This document shows positions 1 through 6,618 of a stretch of DNA of 13,035 nt, in pieces. Origin of the DNA: Anaerolineae bacterium (lineage in GTDB: Bacteria; Chloroflexota; Anaerolineae; B4-G1; SLSP01); assembly GCA_016934645.1 (NCBI GenBank), contig JAFGSL010000308.1, positions 1-13,035 of the forward strand, read 5' to 3'. Position 1 is the first letter of the stretch. The number at the start of each line of letters is the position of its first letter. The notes beneath the pieces are model-generated. The model did no database searches. It was given only the letters and a program-made list of their open reading frames with translations, and was not told where the DNA came from. The translations under genes and the position numbers were made by a program.

Positions 1-1275
1 CTGAATCTCGGTCAGCCCGAAATTTGCCATCAACCGGTCACGGGCGACCTCCACATCCGGCGATTCGCGAATGGTCTTGATGATCGCATCCAGGTGATCC
101 AGGGCGATGAGCAGACCTTCGACGATGTGCGCGCGGGCCTGCGCTTTATTCAGGTCGAACTGCGTGCGCCGCACCAGTACCTCAATACGGTGATCAAGGA
201 AGATCTGGAGCAAGCGCCGGAGCGGCAGCACGCGCGGGACGCCATCTACCAGCGCGAGCAGTTGGATGCCGAAGGTGGACTGTAACGGCGTATGTTTGTA
301 AAGGCGATTGAGGGCTTTCTGCGGCTGCGCGCCGCGCTTCAGTTCGATGATGACGCTCATCCCGCGCTTGTCGGATTCGTCGCGCAGATCGCTGATTTCC
401 TCCAGCTTGCCCTCGCGGACGAGCGTAGCAATGCGTTCGAGCAGGCTTGATTTATTGAGCTGGTAGGGAATCTCAGTGACGACGAGGCGGAAGCGCCCGC
501 CGCGCATCTCTTCGACGTTGGCGACAGCGCGCACGACGGCCTTGCCACGCCCGGTGGCATATGCCCTGATAATGTGTTCCTGCCCCAGGATTTGGCCACC
601 GGTGGGAAAATCCGGCCCTTTGACGTACTCCATCAACTCTTCGACGGCGATTTCCTCACGGCGATCCCAGTTATCAAGGATGTGGACCAGCGCGTCTACG
701 ATTTCGCCTAGGTTGTGCGGTGGAATGCTGGTCGCCATGCCCACAGCGATGCCCGACGCGCCGTTGACGAGCAGGTTGGGCAATCTGGCAGGCAGGACAA
801 GGGGTTCCTGAAGGCTGCCGTCGAAGTTGTCACCCCACTCTACAGTATCTTTCTCAATGTCGTTGAGCAGCTCCATCGCAATGGGCGAGAGGCGCGCTTC
901 AGTGTAGCGCATCGCTGCCGGAGAATCGCCGTCAATCGAGCCGAAGTTGCCTTGTCCATCGACGAGCATATAACGCACAGAGAAATCCTGCGCCAGGCGC
1001 GCCATCGCTTCATAGACGGCGGAGTCGCCGTGCGGATGGTACTTACCGAGCACTTCACCGACAATACGCGCGGACTTCTTGTGCGGCGAGGTGGGGCGGA
1101 TGCCCATATCGTGCATCGCGTAGAGGATGCGGCGTTGCACCGGCTTAAGGCCATCCCGTGCGTCGGGCAACGCTCGCGCCACGATCACACTCATTGCATA
1201 ATCGAGGTACGCAGTGCGCATCTCGTGTTGAATGTCTACTGTTTTGACGATTCCGACTTCGTTTTCTGTGTTCAA
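1..1275 (-). CDS. gyrA: DNA gyrase subunit A, N-terminal part (cut by window edge)
   Basis: This is the breakage-reunion subunit of DNA gyrase, which cuts and passes DNA to introduce negative supercoils. The 425 codons seen are open to the left edge. Visible hallmarks are [31 protein letters not shown], the quinolone-region segment [19 protein letters not shown] (Ser kept, Glu where E. coli has Asp87) and [20 protein letters not shown], which holds the catalytic Tyr. I chose the TTG at 1275-1273 because it leaves the usual short leader (about 20 residues) before YLDYAMSV. The only in-frame ATG that keeps the motif (1221-1219) would remove the conserved VDI...E segment. A weak GAGAG sits 8 nt upstream of the TTG. 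ParC is the main alternative, but the GyrA-type sequence is convincing. A stop lies in frame upstream (TAG at 1339-1341). Confidence 0.95.
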   Translation of the reverse strand, partial: MNTENEVGIVKTVDIQHEMRTAYLDYAMSVIVARALPDARDGLKPVQRRILYAMHDMGIRPTSPHKKSARIVGEVLGKYHPHGDSAVYEAMARLAQDFSVRYMLVDGQGNFGSIDGDSPAAMRYTEARLSPIAMELLNDIEKDTVEWGDNFDGSLQEPLVLPARLPNLLVNGASGIAVGMATSIPPHNLGEIVDALVHILDNWDRREEIAVEELMEYVKGPDFPTGGQILGQEHIIRAYATGRGKAVVRAVANVEEMRGGRFRLVVTEIPYQLNKSSLLERIATLVREGKLEEISDLRDESDKRGMSVIIELKRGAQPQKALNRLYKHTPLQSTFGIQLLALVDGVPRVLPLRRLLQIFLDHRIEVLVRRTQFDLNKAQARAHIVEGLLIALDHLDAIIKTIRESPDVEVARDRLMANFGLTEIQ

Positions 1276-1340
1276 AAGGCTTGCTCTCTTCGTGGCGAAA
1301 TTTCCATCCTTGATACCGGGCTTGGGTGGCGTACTATGCT

Positions 1341-1368
1341 ATTTTACCGCTAAAATGAGGCTTTGCAA
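1341..1368 (-). promoter_or_regulatory. Candidate gyrA promoter
   Basis: Read on the minus strand, TTGCAA (1368-1363) and TAAAAT (1346-1341) are separated by 16 bp. This sigma70-like pair sits about 65 bp upstream of the TTG start chosen for gyrA. It is a match by eye only; no other clear promoter was seen in the 1276-1500 spacer. Confidence 0.4.
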
Positions 1369-1520
1369 CAGATCGGCAATATATGGTTTGATTGGGTTGC
1401 ATTTGTCGTTGAAGATGCCATAATTTTGGTAAGAATATCTCTAACTAACCATTTGGAATGCTTGCGCTATTTTGGTGAAGTCGGGAGACGCTGCACAAAG
1501 GTACATACGGATTACAAAGC

Positions 1521-2048
1521 GGTTTCCGGTGTGTAGATGACTATACCGCACGTGGGTGGAAACAGGCCGAAGCGCACTTGCCACAATCACCGGATGATAT
1601 GCGGAGCATCGTCGAACAGCATAACCAAACCGATCCAAAGCATGATTTTGATGGTGCAGCATTCTCTCTGGGATGGGAGGACGGCGCGGCCTACACGATC
1701 CACCGCAGCCTTTATTCGCTCTTCATCGCTCTCGAAAAAACAGCCGCCCGGCCCGGAACGCACTGATCCTTATGAACTCCCGCCGGAAAAGCTGGTCAGG
1801 TTTGCAAGCTATGACTCGTCAACTGTGGCATATTCGGCCCGATGGGGGTACACCCACACTATGAAGGCCGCGGTATCGATACACCTCTCCTGCTGACGGC
1901 GCTCTATGCGATGCGGAACGAGAATTATGCGTATGCCGTCATCGGCGGGGCCGGTTCGGTGGAGTGATACGCTGAACGGGTAGGCGCGACGCTTATCCCT
2001 GATTCGGAGCCTGGGCCGTTCCGAGGCCAGCTTGAGGGCGGTCAGTAA
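1521..2048 (+). pseudogene. Decayed two-domain GNAT-family N-acetyltransferase
   Basis: This is the wreck of an acetyl-CoA-dependent acetyltransferase. The N-terminal remnant (1521-1766) reads VDDYTARGWKQAEAH, then SPDDMRSIVEQHNQTDPKHDF, which resembles the start of GNAT proteins of the R-P-x-x-x-x-D-Y type. It then stops. A middle piece in another frame (about 1767-1830) reads PPEKLVRFASYDSSTVA. The C-terminal piece (1821-2048, original frame) reads GIFGPMGVHPHYEGRGI, the acetyl-CoA loop of GNAT enzymes, then LLLTALYAMRNENYAYAVI and GGAGSVE. After a TGA at 1965-1967 it continues as YAERVGATLIPDSEPG up to TAA. There are thus at least two frame changes, two internal stops and probable loss of the centre, since the remnant is about 175 codons against about 300 for relatives. 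No functional product is expected. The GNAT call rests mainly on the C-terminal piece. Confidence 0.65.
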
Positions 2049-2201
2049 AGTCAACACAACGCCTTGACGTACATTGCCTTGCCCGTAACTCTTGACGACG
2101 ATTCCCCCCGTCTGCCATCTACTCTCTACCCCTTTTCCTGGAACTCCTGGCGACGATTGCACGTCTTCATGCTGAAATACAGTTTAACCAACAGGAGGTA
2201 A

Positions 2202-3194
2202 ATGATGTTTGACCGTTTGAAGCAAGCGCGGATGCTTGCATCTATACGGATGCTCGAATCCGTCGTTATCTTAGCCAGTGTGCTGCTTGCGGCGTGTGGA
2301 GCGCCTGCGACACCTACTGTGATACCCTCACCAGATACACCTGCTGCGACATCCACAGCGACGACCCCGCAGCCGGGGTCGTCTGCGCCTGCCGGCACTG
2401 GTGGCGCGCACCTTTCGCTAATCCAGTCGGACTTGCCGCGCGAGACTGCGCCCCAAGTCTCTGACGAAGCGCAGGAGGCATTGGCCGCCGGGAACCGCGC
2501 GTTTGCCCTCGATCTCTACCGGGAGCTGCGCAAGCAGGATGGCAATCTTTTCTATTCGCCTTACAGCATCTCCACCGCGCTGGCGATGGCGTATGCCGGT
2601 GCCGCCGCTGAAACACAGCGCCAGATGGCCGAGACGCTGAACTTCACGTTGCCGCCCGAGGAGGTTCACTCCGCCTTCAACGCGCTCAATCTGGGTTTGA
2701 TGTCGCCGGAAGATGAGGCCGCTTTCCGGCTGAATGTCGCCAACGCGCTGTGGGCGCAGGCGGGCTACGAGTTCCTGCCGAGTTACCTCGATACGCTGGC
2801 CGTCAACTACGGTGCGGGACTGAGACTGGCCGATTTCACACAGGATGCGCTCCGCGAGGAAGCCCGCAAGGCAATCAACGCCTGGGTCAGTGAACAGACT
2901 GAGAACAAAATCAAGGAACTTCTGCAAAAGAGCGATCTCACAGCGGATGCGCGGTTGGTGCTGCTCAACGCCATCTACTTCAAGGCGGACTGGACTGCCC
3001 CCTTTCACGGCGATATACAGAGCAATTTCACGCGGCTTGACGGATCACAGATCACCGTACCGGCGATGTCTCGCCGAGCGGAGACACCCTATCTCGCCGG
3101 AAAAGGCTTTGAAGCGTTCGCGCTGGGGTACAAGGGCGAACGTGTGCAGATGCTGGTGTTGGTACCCGAAGCCGGGACATTCGAGATATTCTAG
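2202..3194 (+). CDS. Serpin-family lipoprotein, part before an in-frame amber stop
   Basis: This encodes the first 330 residues of a serine protease inhibitor. AGGAGG at 2193-2198 precedes two adjacent ATGs (2202 and 2205); the second has the better spacing. A signal peptide ends in the lipobox LLAAC, with the lipidated Cys at residue 32. A Thr/Pro/Ser/Ala-rich linker (about 33-70) follows, so the protein should sit tethered on the outside of the membrane. The serpin fold begins near residue 93: NRAFALDLYRELRKQDGNLF, YSPYSISTALAMAYAGA (helix B), LNVANALWAQ (strand 3A), LVLLNAIYFKADWTAPF, and LGYKGERVQMLVLVPEAG just before the stop. The frame ends at TAG 3192-3194 within FEIF, in the middle of the domain. 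The product alone would lack the reactive-centre loop and strands of sheets B and C. The family call is firm. Whether a functional protein is made is doubtful unless the amber is read through. Confidence 0.85.
   Translation: MMFDRLKQARMLASIRMLESVVILASVLLAACGAPATPTVIPSPDTPAATSTATTPQPGSSAPAGTGGAHLSLIQSDLPRETAPQVSDEAQEALAAGNRAFALDLYRELRKQDGNLFYSPYSISTALAMAYAGAAAETQRQMAETLNFTLPPEEVHSAFNALNLGLMSPEDEAAFRLNVANALWAQAGYEFLPSYLDTLAVNYGAGLRLADFTQDALREEARKAINAWVSEQTENKIKELLQKSDLTADARLVLLNAIYFKADWTAPFHGDIQSNFTRLDGSQITVPAMSRRAETPYLAGKGFEAFALGYKGERVQMLVLVPEAGTFEIF
3192..3194 (+). other. In-frame amber codon splitting the serpin gene
   Basis: TAG follows GAG ATA TTC and is followed in the same frame by GCG TCG CTC GAT, giving ASLDAARVAEIIAGLEP, the expected continuation of a serpin. 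Reading phase is unchanged across it, so this is a single nonsense codon and not a frameshift. It is one base from GAG (Glu), CAG (Gln) or AAG (Lys). A sequencing error, a true nonsense mutation and amber readthrough are all possible. Confidence 0.85.
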
Positions 3195-3590
3195 GCGTCG
3201 CTCGATGCGGCGCGCGTGGCAGAGATCATAGCGGGATTGGAACCCACCGATTTGCAGATGACGATGCCCAAGTTCGAGTTCAAGGCACGCTTTGCGCTCC
3301 AGAACGCACTCGCCAGTCTGGGGATGAAAGATGCTTTCCAGGCGGGCGTTGCCGACTTCTCTGGAATGGATGGCACGCGCGACTTCTTCATCCAATCGGT
3401 CATCCATGAGGCCTACGTCGCCGTGGATGAAGAAGGTACCGAAGCAGCCGCAGCCACGGGTGTCGTCGTGGGGATCGTCTCTGTGCCATTGAACATGATC
3501 ACCGTAGACCGCCCCTTTATCTTCCTGATTCACGACACCCAGACAGACACCCTACTTTTCGCGGGGCGGCTGCTCGATCCTAGCGCGTAG
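3195..3590 (+). pseudogene. Serpin C-terminal part with reactive-centre loop, beyond the amber stop
   Basis: This is the remaining 131 codons of the serpin, in the same frame as the upstream part. An ATG-like restart is possible at 3216 (GTG), but no ribosome binding site is seen there. It carries MPKFEFKARFALQNALASLGM, then FIQSVIHEAYVAVDEEGTEA. The reactive loop hinge reads GTEAAAAT (P15-P8, 3435-3458), the hallmark of inhibitory serpins, with small residues at P12-P9. Counting from the hinge puts P1-P1' at Val-Ser (3477-3482), which would suggest an elastase-like target; that count is an inference. The end VDRPFIFLIHD and LLFAGRLLDP is the classic serpin C-terminus. The loop and shutter sequences look undamaged, so inactivation is either recent or not real. 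I label it pseudogene only because of the stop upstream. Confidence 0.75.
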
Positions 3591-3603
3591 GGAAGCCACA
3601 GCC

Positions 3604-3688
3604 CAGGTGGGACGCACTTACGCACAGCCAATGGCAAGTGAATGTAGCAAAACGAATGGCTGCAATTCAACAAAGTGCGTCCCACCTG
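3604..3688. repeat. 85-bp element with perfect 16-bp inverted ends
   Basis: CAGGTGGGACGCACTT (3604-3619) is repeated exactly in inverted orientation as AAGTGCGTCCCACCTG (3673-3688), around a 53-nt centre. Inside it, CAGCCA and TGGCTG form a second, shorter inverted pair. It lies between the serpin stop and the next gene's promoter. It could be a MITE-like element, a palindromic (REP-like) repeat or a structured RNA or terminator. No flanking target duplication is obvious, and no T-run follows the right arm. Confidence 0.7.
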
Positions 3689-3701
3689 AAAAGTTGCGGA
3701 T

Positions 3702-3729
3702 TTGTAACTCTGACGCCCTGTAGTATGAT
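3702..3729 (+). promoter_or_regulatory. Candidate promoter for the 439-aa protein gene
   Basis: TTGTAA (3702-3707) and TATGAT (3724-3729) are separated by 16 bp, 70 bp upstream of the ATG at 3798. The expected start of transcription falls at the left edge of the palindrome at 3735. By-eye match only. Confidence 0.35.
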
Positions 3730-3734
3730 GCACT

Positions 3735-3753
3735 TGGCGCGTGTCACGCGCCA
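3735..3753. promoter_or_regulatory. Perfect 8-3-8 inverted repeat, possible operator
   Basis: TGGCGCGT GTC ACGCGCCA is a perfect inverted repeat at or just after the expected +1 of the candidate promoter, followed by GGTTTTG. Its place suits a repressor operator. A leader hairpin is the alternative. No regulator gene is adjacent. Confidence 0.4.
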
Positions 3754-3797
3754 GGTTTTGATTTCTCACACAAACTTCGACGGCAGAAAAGATCACG

Positions 3798-5117
3798 ATG
3801 ACGAATACCTTCTCTACAACAACCGAGGATATGCTTCTTTCGTCCGACGCGCTCTTCGCCAGCGCCAATGCCTCGGTGCATTTTGCCCTACACTGCCTGG
3901 AACCGACGCCGGACGGCAACCTGCGCGCCACGTCCAGCTTCGTCGATCCTGAGGGCGAGGCAATGCTGTGGCACGACTTCGGCCCGCTGGAAGGTCCCGG
4001 CTGGGCTGCAAATGCGCTCGGTGGGGCGCACCTGCTCTATCGCTGGGGTACCTATCTTAGAGATGCCAGTATCCAGGAGAAAGCCCTACACCTCATTGAT
4101 CACGTACTCAACGACGGCTTTGTCCAACCCGGTGGACTGATCCTTCCCTATTGGCACACCGTCGACCAACGCTTTTGCCTCAACTACACTCACAATGACG
4201 ACTGGCTCTGCCCCGGCTCGCTGACAAAAATCGGCGTGCAAATGCTCGATCTGGCACGCGACCTGCCTGCACGTAGTACAGTTCTCACGCAAACTGCGCA
4301 CCACCTCGCCGATTGGCTGGCCGACCATGTGCCCCTGCTCGATTCCGGCTGGACGCCGCGGCGCATCACCGCCGAGGGGGCGGCCTACCCGCTGACGCCG
4401 CAAGGGGAGCCTGATCCGATCCACGATCACAGCGCCGACGGGCTGTTCTTGCTCCAGTTGTGGGCGCTGACGGGTAAGCTGGACCTTGCCCGTACATTGG
4501 GCGATGTATTTGTCAACGCTGGTGGGCTGTGGGGTAGCATCAACCACGACACCTTCGACGACCACGAAAATGTTGCCTATGCCTGTGCTTTCCGCATCCT
4601 GCGCCAGGTCGCTGGTCTACTCGACCGTCCCGAATGGCGTGACTTCGCTTACGGTGTTGCTCTGCCCGCGACGCAGCGTTTCCGGATGACCGACAACCGC
4701 AACGGCGTCTTCACGCAGGGCTTGTTCTGGATGGAGGAAAGCTGGGACACCGCCTATCTGTGGGAAAACGCCGAGGTCGCCCAGGCGCACCTGGAGGCAT
4801 GGCTCGAACGAGACGAGGAGAGCTACCGCGACGTTGCGCTGGGTGTCCTGTCAGCCATCGCCCGCCACCACTACGGCACACGTGGCTTTCTCACCGAGGG
4901 CGTGGACTGGAACAACCACGTCGGCCAGCAGCACCACATCCGCCAAGAGGAATTTGGCGCGATCCAGTACACCGAGCCGCTGCTCAATAATTTGCACCAT
5001 ATCGAGGCGACGCTGACCTACCTGAACGCCATCGGCTACACGCCGCTACCTGGCTTGGACTTCGATGCCAGCATCGGAGTCGTCTGCACGCTACCTGGGG
5101 TCAATTCTCGTATCTAA
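3798..5117 (+). CDS. Six-hairpin glycosidase-like hypothetical enzyme (439 aa)
   Basis: I do not recognise a characterised family with certainty. The protein has no signal peptide or membrane segment, so it is probably cytosolic. It is rich in aromatic, His and acidic residues placed between predicted helices. Examples are WHDFGPLEGPGWAANALGG (about 58-76), LNYTHNDDWLCPGSLTKIG (about 130-148), DPIHDHSADGLFLLQLWAL (about 207-225), INHDTFDDHENVAYACAF (about 249-266), SWDTAYLWENAEVAQAHLEA (about 315-334) and a His-rich stretch GVDWNNHVGQQHH (about 367-379). This rhythm of paired helices with polar active-site loops fits an (alpha/alpha)6 barrel, as in AGE epimerases, unsaturated glucuronyl hydrolases or related glycosidases. 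The fold is an inference; the substrate is unknown. It stands alone between its own promoter and the downstream toxin-antitoxin pair. The ribosome binding site is weak. Confidence 0.8.
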   Translation: MTNTFSTTTEDMLLSSDALFASANASVHFALHCLEPTPDGNLRATSSFVDPEGEAMLWHDFGPLEGPGWAANALGGAHLLYRWGTYLRDASIQEKALHLIDHVLNDGFVQPGGLILPYWHTVDQRFCLNYTHNDDWLCPGSLTKIGVQMLDLARDLPARSTVLTQTAHHLADWLADHVPLLDSGWTPRRITAEGAAYPLTPQGEPDPIHDHSADGLFLLQLWALTGKLDLARTLGDVFVNAGGLWGSINHDTFDDHENVAYACAFRILRQVAGLLDRPEWRDFAYGVALPATQRFRMTDNRNGVFTQGLFWMEESWDTAYLWENAEVAQAHLEAWLERDEESYRDVALGVLSAIARHHYGTRGFLTEGVDWNNHVGQQHHIRQEEFGAIQYTEPLLNNLHHIEATLTYLNAIGYTPLPGLDFDASIGVVCTLPGVNSRI

Positions 5118-5148
5118 CGGGATTGCATTTTTAACCGAAAAGGCTAAT

Positions 5149-5160
5149 GTATAGATATAC
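5149..5160. promoter_or_regulatory. Palindrome upstream of hicBA, possible operator
   Basis: GTATA GA TATAC is a perfect inverted repeat 41 bp upstream of the hicB start, in an AT-rich patch that could also supply the -10 (TATAGA). Autoregulation by HicB at such sites is known for the family. Here the HicB lacks an obvious DNA-binding tail, so the operator role is uncertain. Confidence 0.3.
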
Positions 5161-5200
5161 CAGTGTAAACCTGGTTTGGTGGGATCTCAAGGAGGGCGAG

Positions 5201-5428
5201 ATGATGCAGCAATTCAAAATCATCGTTGAAAAACATTCCGACGGCTATGTTGCTTACCCGCTGGGGTTAAATGGCGTGGTCGTTGGAGAGGGTGATACTT
5301 ATGAAGAGGCACTCGGGGATGTGAAGTCAGCGATTGCATTTCACATTGAAACCTTTGGTGCGGAAGTGTTCGAAAGTGTGCCTCCGGTTTTGGAGGCTTT
5401 TGTCGCTGAAGCTGGAGTGGCAGTGTAA
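5201..5428 (+). CDS. hicB: HicB-family antitoxin
   Basis: This is a 75-aa antitoxin of a type II HicAB system, expected to bind and block the HicA RNase encoded next. The sequence opens FKIIVEKHSDGYVAYPLGL, then VVVGEGDTYEEALGDVKSAI, which matches the HicB partial RNase H-like fold (strand, G-Y-x-A, then G-x-T-x-E-E-A-L helix). No ribbon-helix-helix or HTH tail follows, so this is a short form. I take the ATG pair at 5201/5204 as the start because AGGAGGG (5190-5196) lies just upstream; the frame is open further back to 5147, but nothing supports that. Its stop overlaps the hicA start (TAATG), so the two are translationally coupled. The antitoxin comes first, the reverse of classical hicAB. 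Confidence 0.88.
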   Translation: MMQQFKIIVEKHSDGYVAYPLGLNGVVVGEGDTYEEALGDVKSAIAFHIETFGAEVFESVPPVLEAFVAEAGVAV

Positions 5429-5667
5429 TGCCCAAGTTTCCTGTGGATGCTCCGATTAGGAGAGTGATCCACGCATTTGAGCAGTTGGGATTTCGGATGG
5501 TACGAGAGGGCAACCATATTGCTATGGTGCGCGAGAATGCCGATGGCACGCGTACGCCTTTAACAATGCCCAATCATGCCCGAATCAAGGGATCAACATT
5601 ACGAACGATACTTACGCAGTCAGGCATATCAAGAGATGATTTCCTGACTGCATACGAAGGGCGTTGA
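5428..5667 (+). CDS. hicA: HicA-family mRNA interferase toxin
   Basis: This is a 79-aa toxin that cleaves mRNA, with a small double-stranded-RNA-binding-like fold. Family features visible are IRRVIHAFEQLGFRMVREGN (helix then strand), the catalytic His in GNH (residue 30, in place of the usual GSH), the strand TRTPLTMPNH, the turn IKGSTLRTILTQSGIS and a closing helix DDFLTAY. Length is normal for intact HicA. It starts at the last base of the hicB stop codon, so synthesis depends on hicB translation, which keeps antitoxin in excess. The carbamoyltransferase homologue begins 24 bp later without a clear ribosome binding site and may share the transcript. Confidence 0.9.
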   Translation: MPKFPVDAPIRRVIHAFEQLGFRMVREGNHIAMVRENADGTRTPLTMPNHARIKGSTLRTILTQSGISRDDFLTAYEGR

Positions 5668-5691
5668 GATACTGACGCTCGTTAACTTCTA

Positions 5692-6591
5692 ATGACAAAA
5701 GACTTTCTTACGTTCCTGGACTTTACCCAAGCCGACCTCATCGCGCTTCTGGACCTTGCCGACACGCTGCGCGACGCGTGGCAGGCCAAACGATTGCCAC
5801 AAAACCTCGCGGGAAAATCCATCGCGCTGATCTGGGATGCGGAGGGCTTCCGCAATCGCGTGTCCTTCGAGTTGGGGATCGCTGCGATGGGTGGGATTGC
5901 GGTGCAGGTGCCCGGCAATCTCGACGAACGCGAGTCTATCCAAGACGTGGCGCGCTACCTCGACAACTGGTTCGACGGCATCGTGTCGCGCGCGCGCTGG
6001 CACAGTCATATGCTGCGGCTTGCGGCTGCATCGCAGCATCCTGTTATCAATGCCCGCACGGATTTCAACCATCCGTGCGAAATCCTCGGTGATCTGGCAT
6101 ACATCCGCGCTAAACGTGGCAGTCTGGACAGCTTGAAGGTCGTGTTCGTGGGTGAGGACACCAATCTCTGCCATTCCTGGTTCGAGGCAGCAGTGCGCTT
6201 GCCGATCCACGTCGTGCAGATTTGTCCAGTAGGGTATCAGGTGAGCGCCAATTTCATCGATCGAATACAGAGGGATGCCGTTGGCACGATGGCCGTTGGT
6301 CAGGATCTGGACGCGGGGCTCAAAGCTGCCGATGTCGTCTACACCGACTGCTGGCCCCACCGCAGCAGACGGGAAGATCACGAGTACATCGCTCAGCAGT
6401 TTCTTCCGTACCAGATCACCGCTGAGAAATTGCGGCTTGCCGCGCCGGGTGTCTTCTTTCTGCCCTGCCCACCGGTCACGCGCGGCGAGGAAGTCTCCGA
6501 GGATGCGATGGCCTATCTCGGACATCAGGTCTACGAGGCCAAAGACTACCTACTTCACGCACAGAACGCGGTCCTGACCGCCCTGCTATAA
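5692..6591 (+). CDS. Aspartate/ornithine carbamoyltransferase-superfamily protein with altered active site
   Basis: This is a 299-aa homologue of ornithine carbamoyltransferase over its whole length: helix DFTQADLIALLDLADTLRD, core RVSFELGIAAMGG, ARTDFNHPCEILGDLAYI, then VVFVGEDTNLCHSWFEAA and RGEEVSEDAM. The residues that define substrate use are changed. The carbamoyl-phosphate loop S-T-R-T-R is G52-F-R-N-R56. HPxQ is HPCE (127-130). The ornithine loop S-M-G region reads WPHRSRRED (221-229), and HCLP is PCPP (258-261). Both loop Arg residues and the Cys survive. It therefore may use another phosphorylated donor or acceptor, or be non-catalytic. It should not be named argF. No carbamate-pathway genes are nearby. 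No Shine-Dalgarno is evident before the ATG, which lies 24 bp after hicA. The family call is strong; the reaction is unknown. Confidence 0.85.
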   Translation: MTKDFLTFLDFTQADLIALLDLADTLRDAWQAKRLPQNLAGKSIALIWDAEGFRNRVSFELGIAAMGGIAVQVPGNLDERESIQDVARYLDNWFDGIVSRARWHSHMLRLAAASQHPVINARTDFNHPCEILGDLAYIRAKRGSLDSLKVVFVGEDTNLCHSWFEAAVRLPIHVVQICPVGYQVSANFIDRIQRDAVGTMAVGQDLDAGLKAADVVYTDCWPHRSRREDHEYIAQQFLPYQITAEKLRLAAPGVFFLPCPPVTRGEEVSEDAMAYLGHQVYEAKDYLLHAQNAVLTALL

Positions 6592-6592
6592 T
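6584..6592 (+). promoter_or_regulatory. Extended -10 promoter for the cysteine hydrolase gene
   Basis: TGCTATAAT is a consensus extended -10 (TGnTATAAT) overlapping the stop codon of the carbamoyltransferase-like gene. No good -35 is present, as is usual for this promoter class. Transcription would start near 6599, just ahead of the AGGAGG ribosome binding site (6607-6612). Confidence 0.5.
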
Positions 6593-6618
6593 ACATATAA
6601 GAGATCAGGAGGAAAACC

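Noticed and set aside
715..1353. 212-codon plus-strand frame and several others opposite gyrA
   Set aside because: They lie antisense to a clearly conserved gyrA frame and have no family resemblance or ribosome binding site.
1441..1662. 73-codon minus-strand frame upstream of gyrA
   Set aside because: No motif and no ribosome binding site, and it overlaps the readable GNAT remnant on the other strand.
2418..3008. 196-codon minus-strand frame inside the serpin gene
   Set aside because: Shadow of the serpin coding strand; low-complexity basic/Val-rich product without motifs.
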